64,000 nt of DNA, taken from assembly GCA_002335605.1 (NCBI GenBank), contig BEDY01000002.1, forward strand, positions 806,001 through 870,000, read 5' to 3'. This DNA is from Prillingera fragicola (Eukaryota > Basidiomycota > Tremellomycetes > Trichosporonales > Trichosporonaceae). Positions 33,501 through 43,435 of the stretch are shown here, piece after piece. The notes beneath the pieces are model-generated. The model was not told the DNA's origin. It worked only from the letters and a program-made list of their open reading frames with translations, and did no database searches. The stretch's first letter is position 1. Each line of letters begins with the position of its first letter. The position numbers and the translations under genes were made by a program.

Positions 33501-35184
33501 GGACCTGTTCGTTCGGTACGGGTGCGCACAACCTTTGTGAGCCAGTCGAGCTGGTTGATCTCGCGAGCCGTTCCACCGCCGCGTGTCATGCCAGCTTCGG
33601 CGGCCGGTGGGTGGTGAAGCAGCCTCTGCCTCGCAATACCGCTAAGTGTCTGTGGAGCTGAGGGCGTGTGATGGTCTGTAAGTGGTGGTGCAACCAGCAT
33701 GCCACACTTTTCTGCGCCTGGAATGGTCGCAAACGTTTCGTATTTGGCGCCACGCCGTGACTGGTAGACCGTGATTGGTGCGCCGCGCTTGTAACCCATG
33801 CGCTCTGCAATGTCGCGAGCAACAGGCCACACGCGCAGCTTGCGGTCCTTTGACCAGCTGATGAGCTGGAAGTCTCGGTCTTCATAGTCGGCGTCGTCAC
33901 CACCTCGGACGCGCCATACAAACTCCTTGACCACATCTGCGCTTCCCTCGAAGCGCTGCAATGGCGCATTGCCTGCATCCACGCCGAACATTTCGAGAGC
34001 AGTCTCCCCGCGCTGAGGAAGTGCAAGCACACCCTGTCCAAATGGCAAGTTTCGTGCTCGCCATACAGGATAGTTTGTCGAAATGGTTTGTGTTGTGAAC
34101 GGGTCGTTGGACGGCGGTTCGTCGTCCTTCATGCCGTCGTCGCCTGAAGACAATGTCGGAATCTGCCAAAACTTGATAGTCTTGTCAAGCGAGCAAGTCA
34201 CCAGTTTATCTGGGCTTCGCCTGTCCCAGTCAATGCCATAAATCTTGGCATCGTGGGCTTTGAGCACAACAACGGGGATAGACCCCTTGCGATCATCCCA
34301 GACGAGCACCTCCTTGCCGTTTGCTGTTGCGAGGACGTGCTCGGCGCGTCGATTCCACTTGATCTGTGTGCCGGCAACACCCCATGCCGACAATCGTGTC
34401 GCTGGCCGCGAACAATCTGTTCGCAGGTCCCAGGCGCGCACGCCCGAGTCCATGGCAACAGTGCCCATAAGGTTAGGGTTGATCGCATGCCAGTTGATGT
34501 CGGTGATGGCACGTTCGTGAGCGTCAATGGAGCGGTGAAGTGCTACTTGAGCTGCGAGGTCCCAGACTAGAAGCTTTTGACTGCTGGTTGAAAGAATGAG
34601 GTTGGCGGTGACTGGATGTGGAGACCACTGGCAACTGGAAGGTCAGCTCAACGACTGTAGCAATCCACGTACTCTGCAATTTGCCATGTCCCTCCCTGGG
34701 GCACAAATCGCGGTGCACTCTCAACATTCGCCAAATCCAAGATGTACAGACCCTTGCGGCTGGCGAGACACACATCTCGGGACGAAGGCGAGATACTGAG
34801 ACTGCCCACGGGTTGGCTAATGCTGATGGTTGCGCCTTCGAAGAATGGGTCGGCCGGTGATGTCGGCTCGGCCAGTATACTTCCACTGAGCGCCTCTCCA
34901 GCTGCCGCAAATGACGCTGACATGGACATGGACATTGTGTTGCGACCCAATTCGGGGATGCGGTCGGTGCGTGCGAGTCCGAGTGGGGATCGCGGTGACG
35001 CCGCCGCAGGGAGCGGTTTTGGCGACGTTGTCGCTGACGGCGAACGAGACGAGGCGCCCAATCCTGTGAGGTTGAGAGCCGTCCCGGACGACCTCCGCGA
35101 CCCCACCACCGAGGGAGGCAGGGGGACCCGCGAGGGCGACGGGGATGCTGACGAGGACATGTGGGTGGTTGAGAAGTGCGTCAT
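30541..35184 (-). CDS. SEA3: WDR59/SEA3-type WD40 protein of the SEA/GATOR2 complex
   Basis: Five exons on the minus strand, 35184-34673, 34634-31491, 31451-31264, 31224-31102 and 31064-30541, give 1496 residues. Introns are 38, 39, 39 and 37 nt. The N-terminus is Ser/Pro-rich; ATG 35160 is an alternative start. A WD40 propeller spans about residues 130-500 (for example QWSPHPVTANLILSTSSQKL, AHERAITDINWHAINPNLMG, KIYGIDWDRRSPDKLVTCSL, and PVWRARNLPFGQGVLALP). An RWD domain follows (LKEEVLLVHKMFPKSKLNFEKLDL). A C-terminal RING-like zinc motif (CQFCESCVVPP, CDECSRSRAPPLCTVC, CTICTHTSHIRCL, CPTCSCDCL) is visible only after splicing. WDR59 is part of the complex that opposes SEACIT/GATOR1 and activates TORC1 on the vacuole. 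Confidence 0.9.
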
Positions 35185-35483
35185 GTTGGGCCTCCACTTT
35201 TTGGGCCATCACTCCCCCAGCCTGCCTGGCAGGCATTTCGGCCACTCAAACTGTTCCGTGCTACCAGGGTCTGGTTTGTTTGTGCTCTGATGCACATGCT
35301 GCTTAGTATAAAAAGCTCTTCTGCTCAGGTGACGCGATGTGCTATGCATGCTCTACTTGTTATCTCTGACGGGTATCACCACCCGCTGCGGGATTCTAGA
35401 ACTCGAATCCCTATCTACTGGCCACCTGCCAGTGCCACAGCTCGCTCTACGCGGCTGCCATCTGCCTCTGTCCCACTGCGCAC

Positions 35484-37226
35484 CTACTCGTCGGCCATGT
35501 TGCGGATCTCGGCAAGCTTGCCGCCGCTCTTGACACGACCCCATCCGATAAGACGCCAGTGCTTGTCGATACGACGCGAGAGGGCAATTTTCTCGTCCTT
35601 CTCCGTGCATGCGGGGGTCATGAGCGCAAGAGTGACGCTCGAGCCCTTGACGGCAAGGACACGTCCACCAGTCTGCGAAGCACCAATGTTGACAAAGAGC
35701 ATCTCACCGACGGTGAGCTTTGACACCTTGGCCTTCTTGCTGTCACCCTCGCTCTTGACACCGAGGAGACGACGGAGCAGGAAGACCTCAGCGCGGATCT
35801 CGGTGTACACGCTGGGGCCCTTGCCGACGGCCGACATGACCATTCCAAGAAGACGGTCGGCACGGCAGAGTGCGGGGTCCACGAGAGTTCCAACACCAAT
35901 AAGACCACCGGGAACGGCAAACTGGAGCTGGTTCTGCTCGGCAAGCAATGAGACGATGCGCGAGATGAGAGGGCGGCAGATGAGGTTGCCGTTCTCCTCA
36001 CGGGTGATGAGTCCGGGACGGATCTCGACCTCCTGACCAATCTTGAAAACACCCTGCAAAATCGAACCACCAGCGACACCACCCTTCAACTCATCAATCG
36101 TAGCTCCGGGCTTGTTGACGTCGAACGAACGAATGACGACCATGCGAGGGTCGGCAGTAAAGTCGTACTTGGGAGGGGCAATCTTTGCCAGGGCCATGAC
36201 GACAGCGTCAATGTTAAACTTCAGCTGGGCCGAGACTGGGATGATGGGGGCGAGCGAAGCGGTAGTGGCCTCGACGAAACGGCGAATCTGCTCGTGGTGC
36301 TCCATTGCCTCGCTCTCGCGGACAAGGTCCATCTTGTTCTGCAAGATGATGATGTTGTGGGGGTCGATACCAATAATCTCAAGCGCGGCAAGGTGCTCTC
36401 CAGTTTGGGGCTGGGGGCACGACTCGTTACCGGCAATGAGCAACAGGGCACCGTTCATGACGGCGGCACCGGTAAGCATTGTAGCCATGAGAATGTCGTG
36501 ACCGGGGCAGTCGACGAACGAGACGTGCCTAATCAGGTCCATGCGCGAGTCGCATCCTGGCCTCTCGCACTTGGGGTGGAGCTCCTTGGACGACGAGTAT
36601 GAGCGGTAGCAGGTGGGGGGAGGGCAAGCGGGGTTGGAGCACTTGTAGATCTGGGACGTCAGTAGTGTTCAATGCGGCACCGATAAAGGAATCTGGTGCA
36701 AGACACTAGAAGGGGCGAGCAGCGATGAACAGTGTTCCAACGTTCCGCTGTCGGGCGCGTTGCACCCTTCGCGGACGGCTCATTCGTCTCGTGCATGTTC
36801 CGATCATGCTCCCATACTCTGTTCACACGTACCTTGGCGTTGGCGTAGCCAAGCTTGATGGTAATGTTACGCTCGAGCTCGTTCTTGAAACGCACAGTCT
36901 GGACACCCGAGATAGCGCGGACAGTCGACGACTTTCCGTGTGCGACGTGACCAATGGTGCCAATATTGATCTGGGGGGTTAGTGGGGGGCTCTCGTTGGC
37001 GGCGCGCGTGTCTCTGACGTGGCCGACAGCAGCTCAAAAGAGTCGCGCCTTGCCACCATAGCGAAACCACAAACGCGCGCGCCTCGCGGTGCAAGCTCAC
37101 GGTGGCCTGCTTGCTGATAACCTCGGGACTCAGGGCGGTAAGCTTGGTGAGGTCAATGGTAACGGGCTCGGCGACGGCGCTACCCTCGGTGTTGAAGGCG
37201 GCCACGGGGTCGTTGATAGCGGCCAT
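35484..37226 (-). CDS. GCD11: Translation initiation factor eIF2 subunit gamma
   Basis: Three exons on the minus strand, 37226-37101, 36970-36833 and 36650-35484, give 476 residues. Introns are 130 and 182 nt, long for this region. The start is [12 protein letters not shown]. The G domain begins with [20 protein letters not shown] (P-loop), then [21 protein letters not shown] (switch I). A zinc-binding insertion follows ([11 protein letters not shown]...CERPGC) and the G3 motif is DCPGHD, with NKMD later. Domains 2 and 3 carry [13 protein letters not shown] and [18 protein letters not shown]. It binds GTP and Met-tRNAi in the ternary complex with eIF2-alpha and beta. The C-terminus ends normally in IRNMADE. 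It is slightly shorter than the yeast protein, mainly at the N-terminus. Confidence 0.97.
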
Positions 37227-37561
37227 AATGATTAGAGGTGAAGGTGGAGGGTCGTAGGAAGGGGATGGAGGGGTTCTTTTGGCTGGGTTCTTTTCGTGGC
37301 GATGAACGGTCGGGACTGCTTTAGTCCTTTTATGCGCGCTGGGTGGCGAGCGAGTGTGTTGGAGGTGGTGCAGGGGCGCAAGCTCTGGTCTGTCAATGGT
37401 GAGGAACAAAGGACGAGTCGAAGGTGAAATCGTGTGCGTCAAGATCAGCCACTCGGCGGCATTACGGCGTTATTGCTTCCGACGTCGCCGCTACGGTGGG
37501 TGCATTGCCTGATGTACCATTCGCGCACCATCTCCTAGTCGCTAGAGATACATTAGCAACG
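37227..37561. promoter_or_regulatory. Divergent promoter region (eIF2-gamma / NDUFB2)
   Basis: The 335 bases between two divergent starts contain both promoters. The eIF2-gamma side has a purine-rich leader (about 37230-37300). No TATA box or RNA gene was recognised. Confidence 0.5.
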
Positions 37562-37923
37562 ATGGCCGGACCAGGTAGGTGCTAAGGACGACGCCGAGAG
37601 ACAAGCTGACAGCCAGGATTCCACCCCCACCCCCCCTCGCTCTTCTACCGCGGTCTCGCCAAGACCCTCGGTGCTGGTATGTGGTTCTTCGTGTTCTACC
37701 GCGCAAGGTGAGTCGTTGGGTGGCGCATGTTGCGACTGCGCTGCATGCGTAGCTTGGACAGGCTTCTAGTTGTTCTGCGAATAGTGCTGACAAACTTTCA
37801 GGCAGGACGGCCCCGCCCTCATCGTGCGTATGGGAATCGCGAGCGTGCACACTTGTCCAGATGCTAACCTTGCAGGGCCTCCGTCACCCTTGGGACGGGC
37901 ACCACGGCGACGAGCACCACTAG
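37562..37923 (+). CDS. Complex I accessory subunit NDUFB2-like, 57 residues
   Basis: Four small exons, 37562-37574, 37617-37707, 37802-37823 and 37876-37923, give 57 residues; the frame is invisible without splicing. Introns are 42, 94 and 52 nt, all GT-AG. The protein is MAGPG plus FHPHPPSLFYRGL, then a membrane segment AKTLGAGMWFFVFYRARQ, DGPALI and the ending GLRHPWDGHHGDEHH. The run MWFFVFYRARQDGP...G.RHPWDGH is the hallmark of the fungal and plant NDUFB2/AGGG subunit of NADH:ubiquinone oxidoreductase. It should sit in the membrane arm of complex I in the inner mitochondrial membrane. Start choice: the first ATG in an otherwise stop-rich leader. The third exon is only 22 nt. Confidence 0.88.
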
Positions 37924-39308
37924 GAATGTACATTGGCATGAAGAGCATATTCGACACGCGCGCGGGGGGGATGCTAGTCGGGATCACGAATGTTGGGCGG
38001 TTGGGATGGTCGAATGGGCAGGATCACTCGAGTCGTGGAGAAGGCCGCCGAGCGGATGATCCGCGCCGGTTTCGTGACTCCCTTCGGCGATGGTGTGTTC
38101 TTACGTGGGCGCGATGCGGTGGGCTGTGTTAGGCTGCGTTGGGTGCTGCGACGTCCGGCGGCCAAGATTGGGGTGAAGTGTGGAGACAACAAGCCTGAGG
38201 AGTGGAGGGTGGGGAAGACATGCCTGACGCTACTGGCAACATTCCCCGTTTCGCGCTCTGCTGCAGGGAGGCTCCTGGGGTTCCGCGAACATGCGTGCAT
38301 GACGTGCAGCATGTGGTTCAGGCGTAACTCGGTCGATGAGCAAATGGCCTATGTGAGTCAGATGGTGCACGTCAAGGGCAACAGGTGGAGGTATTGCGGG
38401 CGAGGTCCTTCTGGCGGTGGGCGGCGTGGCAGTGTGTTCATGCCAGTTGAGCCATTTGGATGGTTTCGTGGTCCATTGTGCAGTGCCGCACAGTGACTGC
38501 TGGGGCGCTTGGAGTCGGGTCCGCCACGAAAGTGGGCATAGGATGTAGGAGCAGCTTTGTGGGGCTTGCCGTGCCACATCGTGACAGAAACGGTGATTAA
38601 GTGCCAGGCGGGTGCTGCGTGTTTCTGTGAATGAAGGGGTGCGTGCTGGGGTTCAGTGAGAACGGGGAGGCATGGCAACTCTAACCTATCTAACGAGTCG
38701 ATATGGCTGATCCTAAGTATATACCGTTAAATGATCAAGCGGCGGCCTATCGTTATACCGAATCTGCTGTTTTGTGCTGCATGGATCCCTCCCCCTCGCG
38801 CACCCTACCATCCCACACCAGTCCAACATACATGCATACAACCTTACACGTCGTAATGTGGCCAAGACCAAGACAAGTGCCACATATGTCGACCCTTACG
38901 TAACGAAGAATAATTACTTATTAATTTACTTCCGCGTCCGTGGCGCCACAATCGCAACTCCACCTAGCCATGAGTAGCTTAACAATGCGACGTTGCAGTA
39001 CTGTATGCATAGAAAGTGCCCAACGCAGTGCCTGTAATAAGTAAATATGACAGTATAGCAGCTGTAGGGCAGCTTTCGTGGAGTGCAGATACCTGTTGGA
39101 GCCCATATGCCGCTCATGGCTGCACCCTGTCTCCACACGACGACCTGAATCTCGTCCCCGCATTCAGGAAATCCAGGTCCACAGGATTCTCAGCGTGTTC
39201 CTTGACAAGGAGAAGACTCCTCTGCACAACTGTTACATATCTGCTGCAACGCCGACGAACAACGCGTCAACCAAGCCTTAAACCACGCTGGCCGAGTCGC
39301 TAACAAGC
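37924..39308. other. Long intergenic region upstream of tRNA-Trp
   Basis: About 1.4 kb. One ATG-started frame of 168 codons (37990-38496, plus) overlaps two unrelated frames on the other strand. Its protein is rich in Arg, Gly and Cys but matches no family I know and has no clear intron support. It is treated as unproven. The stretch 38700-39000 is AT-richer than the rest of the window. Confidence 0.4.
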
Positions 39309-39393
39309 GATCTATTGGCACAGTGGTAGCGCGTGAGATTCCAACTTCCAAGGCGGATCCTCAAGGTCGTCCGTTCGACCCGGGCATGGATCG
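39309..39393 (+). tRNA. tRNA-Trp (anticodon CCA) with a 13-nt intron
   Basis: The sequence folds as a tRNA. The acceptor stem 39309-39315 pairs fully with 39386-39392, one pair being G-T, with discriminator G39393. T8 is present and the D arm carries AGTGGTA. The anticodon loop reads TTCCAA with CCA at 39341-39343. The T arm has stem 39369-39373/39381-39385 and loop TTCGACC. A 13-nt intron (39345-39357) sits after position 37, the normal eukaryotic place. An A-box-like TGGCACAGTGG and a B-box-like GTTCGACCC are present. Five Ts at 39413-39417 make a good Pol III terminator. Two A-C mismatches (D stem, last anticodon pair) weaken the fold, so a diverged copy is possible. Confidence 0.78.
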
Positions 39394-39811
39394 AGAGAGC
39401 TCTGAGCTCTCCTTTTTGGCGACGAGAGGAAGAAGAGACGACGGCACATGCCCATCGGCTTGCTGGTGCCTTGCCGAGAAGAGTTGGATGGCGGCCGGAT
39501 GGCTTGAAAAGATTGCCTGAAGGAAGGTCCGGGTGTCGAGTCGGGGTGTCTCAGTCTCGCCCTCTTGCCAGTCCAGCCGTCTTGCAGGATGCAAGCTCCA
39601 CACAGATGTACAGTTGTCATATGTCTCTAGATAAACTCGCGTACCCCGTATGGGGTGTCCCTACAGAATACAAAGAAAAGTGTTCGCGGCCAACGCCGCT
39701 CGTGATTGCTCGTACGGACTCAAGGCTCATAGCTCCAAGCCTCACGGTCGTCGTGGCCGAGACGAGCGTACCTGGAAATGTCAGCAGCGTCCCAATGCTC
39801 CAACGAGCCAC
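39394..39811. other. Region between tRNA-Trp and the GT90 3' end
   Basis: Besides the T-run terminator near its start, I see only short open frames on both strands. The region is probably the 3' flank of the two neighbouring genes. Confidence 0.4.
39413..39417 (+). terminator. RNA polymerase III T-run terminator of tRNA-Trp
   Basis: TTTTT lies 20 bases after the 3' end of the tRNA fold, preceded by the palindrome GAGAGCTCTGAGCTCTC-like segment. This is the usual termination signal for Pol III genes. Confidence 0.6.
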
Positions 39812-41687
39812 TCACTCAAGAATCAAACGGAACATGTACGCCTGCATGTCCTCGTAACGCCAGTGCTCCTCGGTGAACCGCCTTGCAGCTGCGGCAATCT
39901 CCTTGGCGAGGGCGTCGTGGCCCTCACCACCGTCGGGTGCGCCGACGAAAAAGCCCATAATGTTGTACAGATCCGAAAGGTCGACCTGAGCGGGCACGTA
40001 GTGGACCCAAGGGGTGAGCCACTCCGAGTTCCATTCGGGGAAGACGGTAGACTTGATGACTACCGAGCCCGAGCTCAGCAGACGGAAGAAGCGAGAGGAC
40101 CAGCCGTTGCCATCGACGTCAATGACATACTTGTACGCCGCACCCTCGCTAGGCTGGACACGCTCCTTGAACTTGATCTCGGCCTTCATCGCGTCGCAAG
40201 TCTCCTCGTCGAGGCACCCGACGGGCTTTTCAACGAGACCAATGTCAAAGTAACGCTCGTTGAGCTGACCCTTGTTCCACTGCTCGTGCTCCCAGCCACT
40301 CGAGCGTTGGACCCACACGTCGGCGTTGCCCTCAGTGTTCTGGGTAAACAGGTGAAGCCTGGGGCGCTGACTGAGGCGCCAGTTGTAGTTGGGACGGTTG
40401 CGGTCGGGCTTGCTGTACAGCTCGCCAGTGCTCTTGCCGCGCCAGAACACCTTGTCAATCATCTTGTCCTCCCACGCGACCGGAACGTCGGAAGAATCAT
40501 GGCTGGTGATGTTGCTGTAGGCCTCGAGAGGGGGCATGACAAACTCATTGTTGACAGCCAGACGCGACAGGTGGAACACGGGGCGCAGGTTGGCGGCCCT
40601 GCGCAGGGGCCAAGTGAACGCACTGTGAAGAGTCTGAATCGCGGGGTTGCGGCAAATGTACTGGCTGTAGGCTACGTCGTAGAGGAATGACGTCTCGTTG
40701 GTCGGGGGCTCGCGGGGAGACCTGGCAGGACTCTTCTCGTTGCATGAGGCAAAGATCGCAGGCGAAACAACAGCGGGGTCTGGAGGCTTCGAGTACTCGA
40801 GCTTGGCAATCTCGTCGTCAGTGAGGTACGTGCCCTTTGCCGCGGCGTCCAACGCGGCAGTCCACATGTCCTCGTGCAGGAAGGTGCTGCCCATGTCGTG
40901 GTCGGACGCGTAAAGAGTAACGTCCTCGTCGAGGTACTGTGCAAAGGGCAGGAGGAGCCAGAACTGTCCCTTGGGACGGACATTGTCGGCGCGCTCGCCG
41001 CTGATTGAAGACACATTGTTGGGGCTCAGGACCATCTTGTAGGAAAACTTGAGCTCCTCGAGTTCGTCGCGGCGCGCGCGGAAAGTAGCAGGGTCAATGC
41101 CCCACCACGGACCAATGTCGCGCTCAATCACGTCGTACTGGCTGTCAGTCATGCTCAACACAGGGTACACTCACGTTGTCGATAATCTTGACGCCATTTT
41201 CCTTGCAGAACTTGAACCACTTATCGAAACCCCTGGGGGGGCTGCGCCTGTAGCGTTTCTTGTACTCGGCAGTGGCCTGCTCAAGCGTCTGCGACTGGTG
41301 CTTGAGCAGCGACTCCCAGCGCTTTTTGCCACGCTCGTGCAACTCAAGAATAGGGTGCACGGCCTTGTCCGCCTGACCGACCTTGGCCAGATCGACGTTG
41401 ATCTTGTCCCAGCCGCGAACAATACCGTCCGCGTCCCATTTCAGCGCCTGGTCGACCACGGCCTCCTGGACAGGCGTGAGCACGGGGTCGTTTAGGGCGG
41501 CGCTGCCTATGGGCGAAACGGCAAAGGGCTCCTGATCGCGTAGCTGGAGGCCATCCTTGGGATAAGTGAACGAGTGTTGCGCGAGTCCACTTATGTATTC
41601 GCGCTCTCGGAACGTGTAGACAAGAGCAACCGTCACGAGCAGCGTAGAGAGGAGCAACGCGGTCCTAGACGTCCTCAGGCGGGGCAT
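39812..41687 (-). CDS. GT90 (CAP10-like) glycosyltransferase, type II membrane protein
   Basis: Two exons on the minus strand, 41687-41175 and 41137-39812, joined across a 37-nt intron, give 612 residues. A signal anchor lies at residues 9-25 (TALLLSTLLVTVALVYT). The luminal part includes GFDKWFKFCKENGVKIIDN (end of exon 1) and YDVIERDIGPWWGIDP (start of exon 2). The CAP10 core has DKVFWRGKSTGELYS, KYVIDVDGNGWSSRFFRLL, VIKSTVFPEWNSEWLTPWVHYVP and YNIMGFF. Such proteins transfer xylose or related sugars in the secretory pathway. In Cryptococcus CAP10 and its relatives act in capsule glycan synthesis, but GT90 proteins are also common in capsule-free fungi, so a capsule role here is only possible. 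The acceptor 41138 was chosen to keep frame. Confidence 0.9.
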
Positions 41688-43435
41688 GGTTGCTTGACAA
41701 CTGGGCGGAGGACGGTCGCCGAGTCGACGACGCTGTAAAGGGTAGGGAGGGCGAACGAATGACTGTGAAGCTGGCACTGGCTCGTCGCTGTTGGATTACG
41801 TCTCCGGCTTTCGAGAGAGAGCGTGTGGGCAAGCAAGATAAGAGCAGAACACGAGTATGTAATTTCCTTAGGATGGGTTCCAGTAGTTTTCCGCGTCGCC
41901 ATCTGGCATGTGAAGGATAAGACGGCCAGGGTTAGAATGACTGGCCAGACTGCCCCGGCAGCCGCCAGCCTAGCGCGTACGGCCTACAAGCTACGGGCAC
42001 CAGAAGAACAGCTGGGGTAGCTAAAACTGCTTAGTGTGTGGGCCACACCCCTTGCAGCCTGCGCTCACCCACTTACGCCGGGCGATCATGGGGGAATGCC
42101 CACGCTTCTCCCCCAGAAGCTCCACGCTGCACGGCTGTGGTGCCCAAATCCTGGTTGTCAGGGGGTGAATGCGTTCCTGACAAATCCGCAACACTTCCGC
42201 GCCGTTTACTGCCCAAGAGTTTCATATAGAGTTCAGGGCCGGGAAGGTGAGGAGAGGTGCCTGAACGTGGGTGTGTATCAGCCTAAGGACCCTGTGGCGG
42301 CTAATCCGAGAAATGGTAGTCCCTCAGTTATATCAGCCATGTGTATACGCTATGGGTGAACATTATTGATTAAATAGAGCAATGTGGCCATGCCATCTTT
42401 TGCAACCGTGCTCCACAGGAGCCATAAGAAAGCTGAGTAACCGAAGCGTACGGAGGCGCCGACCTTGTCATTCTAGCAGCACCAACCAGTACCCAACTCT
42501 GTCAACAAACGCGCCGCGATACTGTCCATCTCGCGACAGTACCTGGAGGGTACAATGAACCCGGCGTGCCTGGTAATGAAGTGGCAGGCAGGTTGCAGGT
42601 GGCGTAGTGTGTTGAGCAAATCAAACGCTGGCTACCAGCAACCTGACTGTGCACCCCTGTAGCGACACCTATGGCTCAAAGTTCGCGCCTTGTCACACGC
42701 GTTGACGAAACGCCAGTAACAGGACATGCCATCTGAGGCACTGACGGGTAAGTAATTAGGCAGCCTCGCAGGTACCCACAAAATAGACATCTCCTGATCA
42801 ACTTCACCCTGGCTTAGACGGCTACTGGTATGACCACTTGATAGCCAACAGACGCAGATGCCATGTGTGCAGTACAGTATGGAGTCACATATTCAGGTGA
42901 CATCTAGCTGTACAGACTGACTGCGCCAAAACGCGCTCCTGCACATCATACCACATTCAATGCTCGCGAGGTTTCACAAGGTCAGAAGAGACATATGTAC
43001 GCGACTTCTTGACAACCACGTTTCAGATGGATCATGGATAATATTAGTGACCACACACTGACGCGTACACAGTCGTGAGCTCGCGAGTCAGCTCCTGTTG
43101 GGCCACATGTGCATAGTACGACGCGTGGCGCCTGTGTAGTGACCGTAGTCGGTAGCAACAACGGAGGCATCACCGTGGGACAGTTGCGGCTGAATCCGCA
43201 GAACCCGGGCCTGGGTCCCCGTTACGCGCCTGCCTGGCGGGTTCGATGACATCAATCCACTGGCCACCCTGCTGCTGCTGCGTACAGCCTCCTGTTGTGA
43301 CGGAATTCTTCAAACCACACTGCTTGCCCACACAACAAACCCAACCTTTCGTCTATTGTTAGACATCACTCAACCACTCTTTCCTCCCTGCAAGCTGCAG
43401 TCTTGACCGACCGCAGACACTGCTGCACACACAGC
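41688..43435. other. Long (1.75 kb) divergent intergenic region, GT90 / PLD1
   Basis: This is the longest gap in the window and lies between two divergent start codons. Frames on both strands are short. A partial B-box-like GGGTTCGATGACA near 43236 has no matching A box. Long upstream regions often hold complex regulatory sites, but I cannot name one. No repeat or mobile element is visible. Confidence 0.45.

Noticed and set aside
37990..38496. ATG-started frame of 168 codons behind NDUFB2
   Set aside because: Composition is Arg/Gly/Cys-rich, frames on the other strand overlap it, and no family or splice signal supports it. It remains possible but unproven.
43230..43250. B-box-like GGGTTCGATGACA, possible tRNA
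   Set aside because: No A box, acceptor stem or T-run terminator can be fitted around it.
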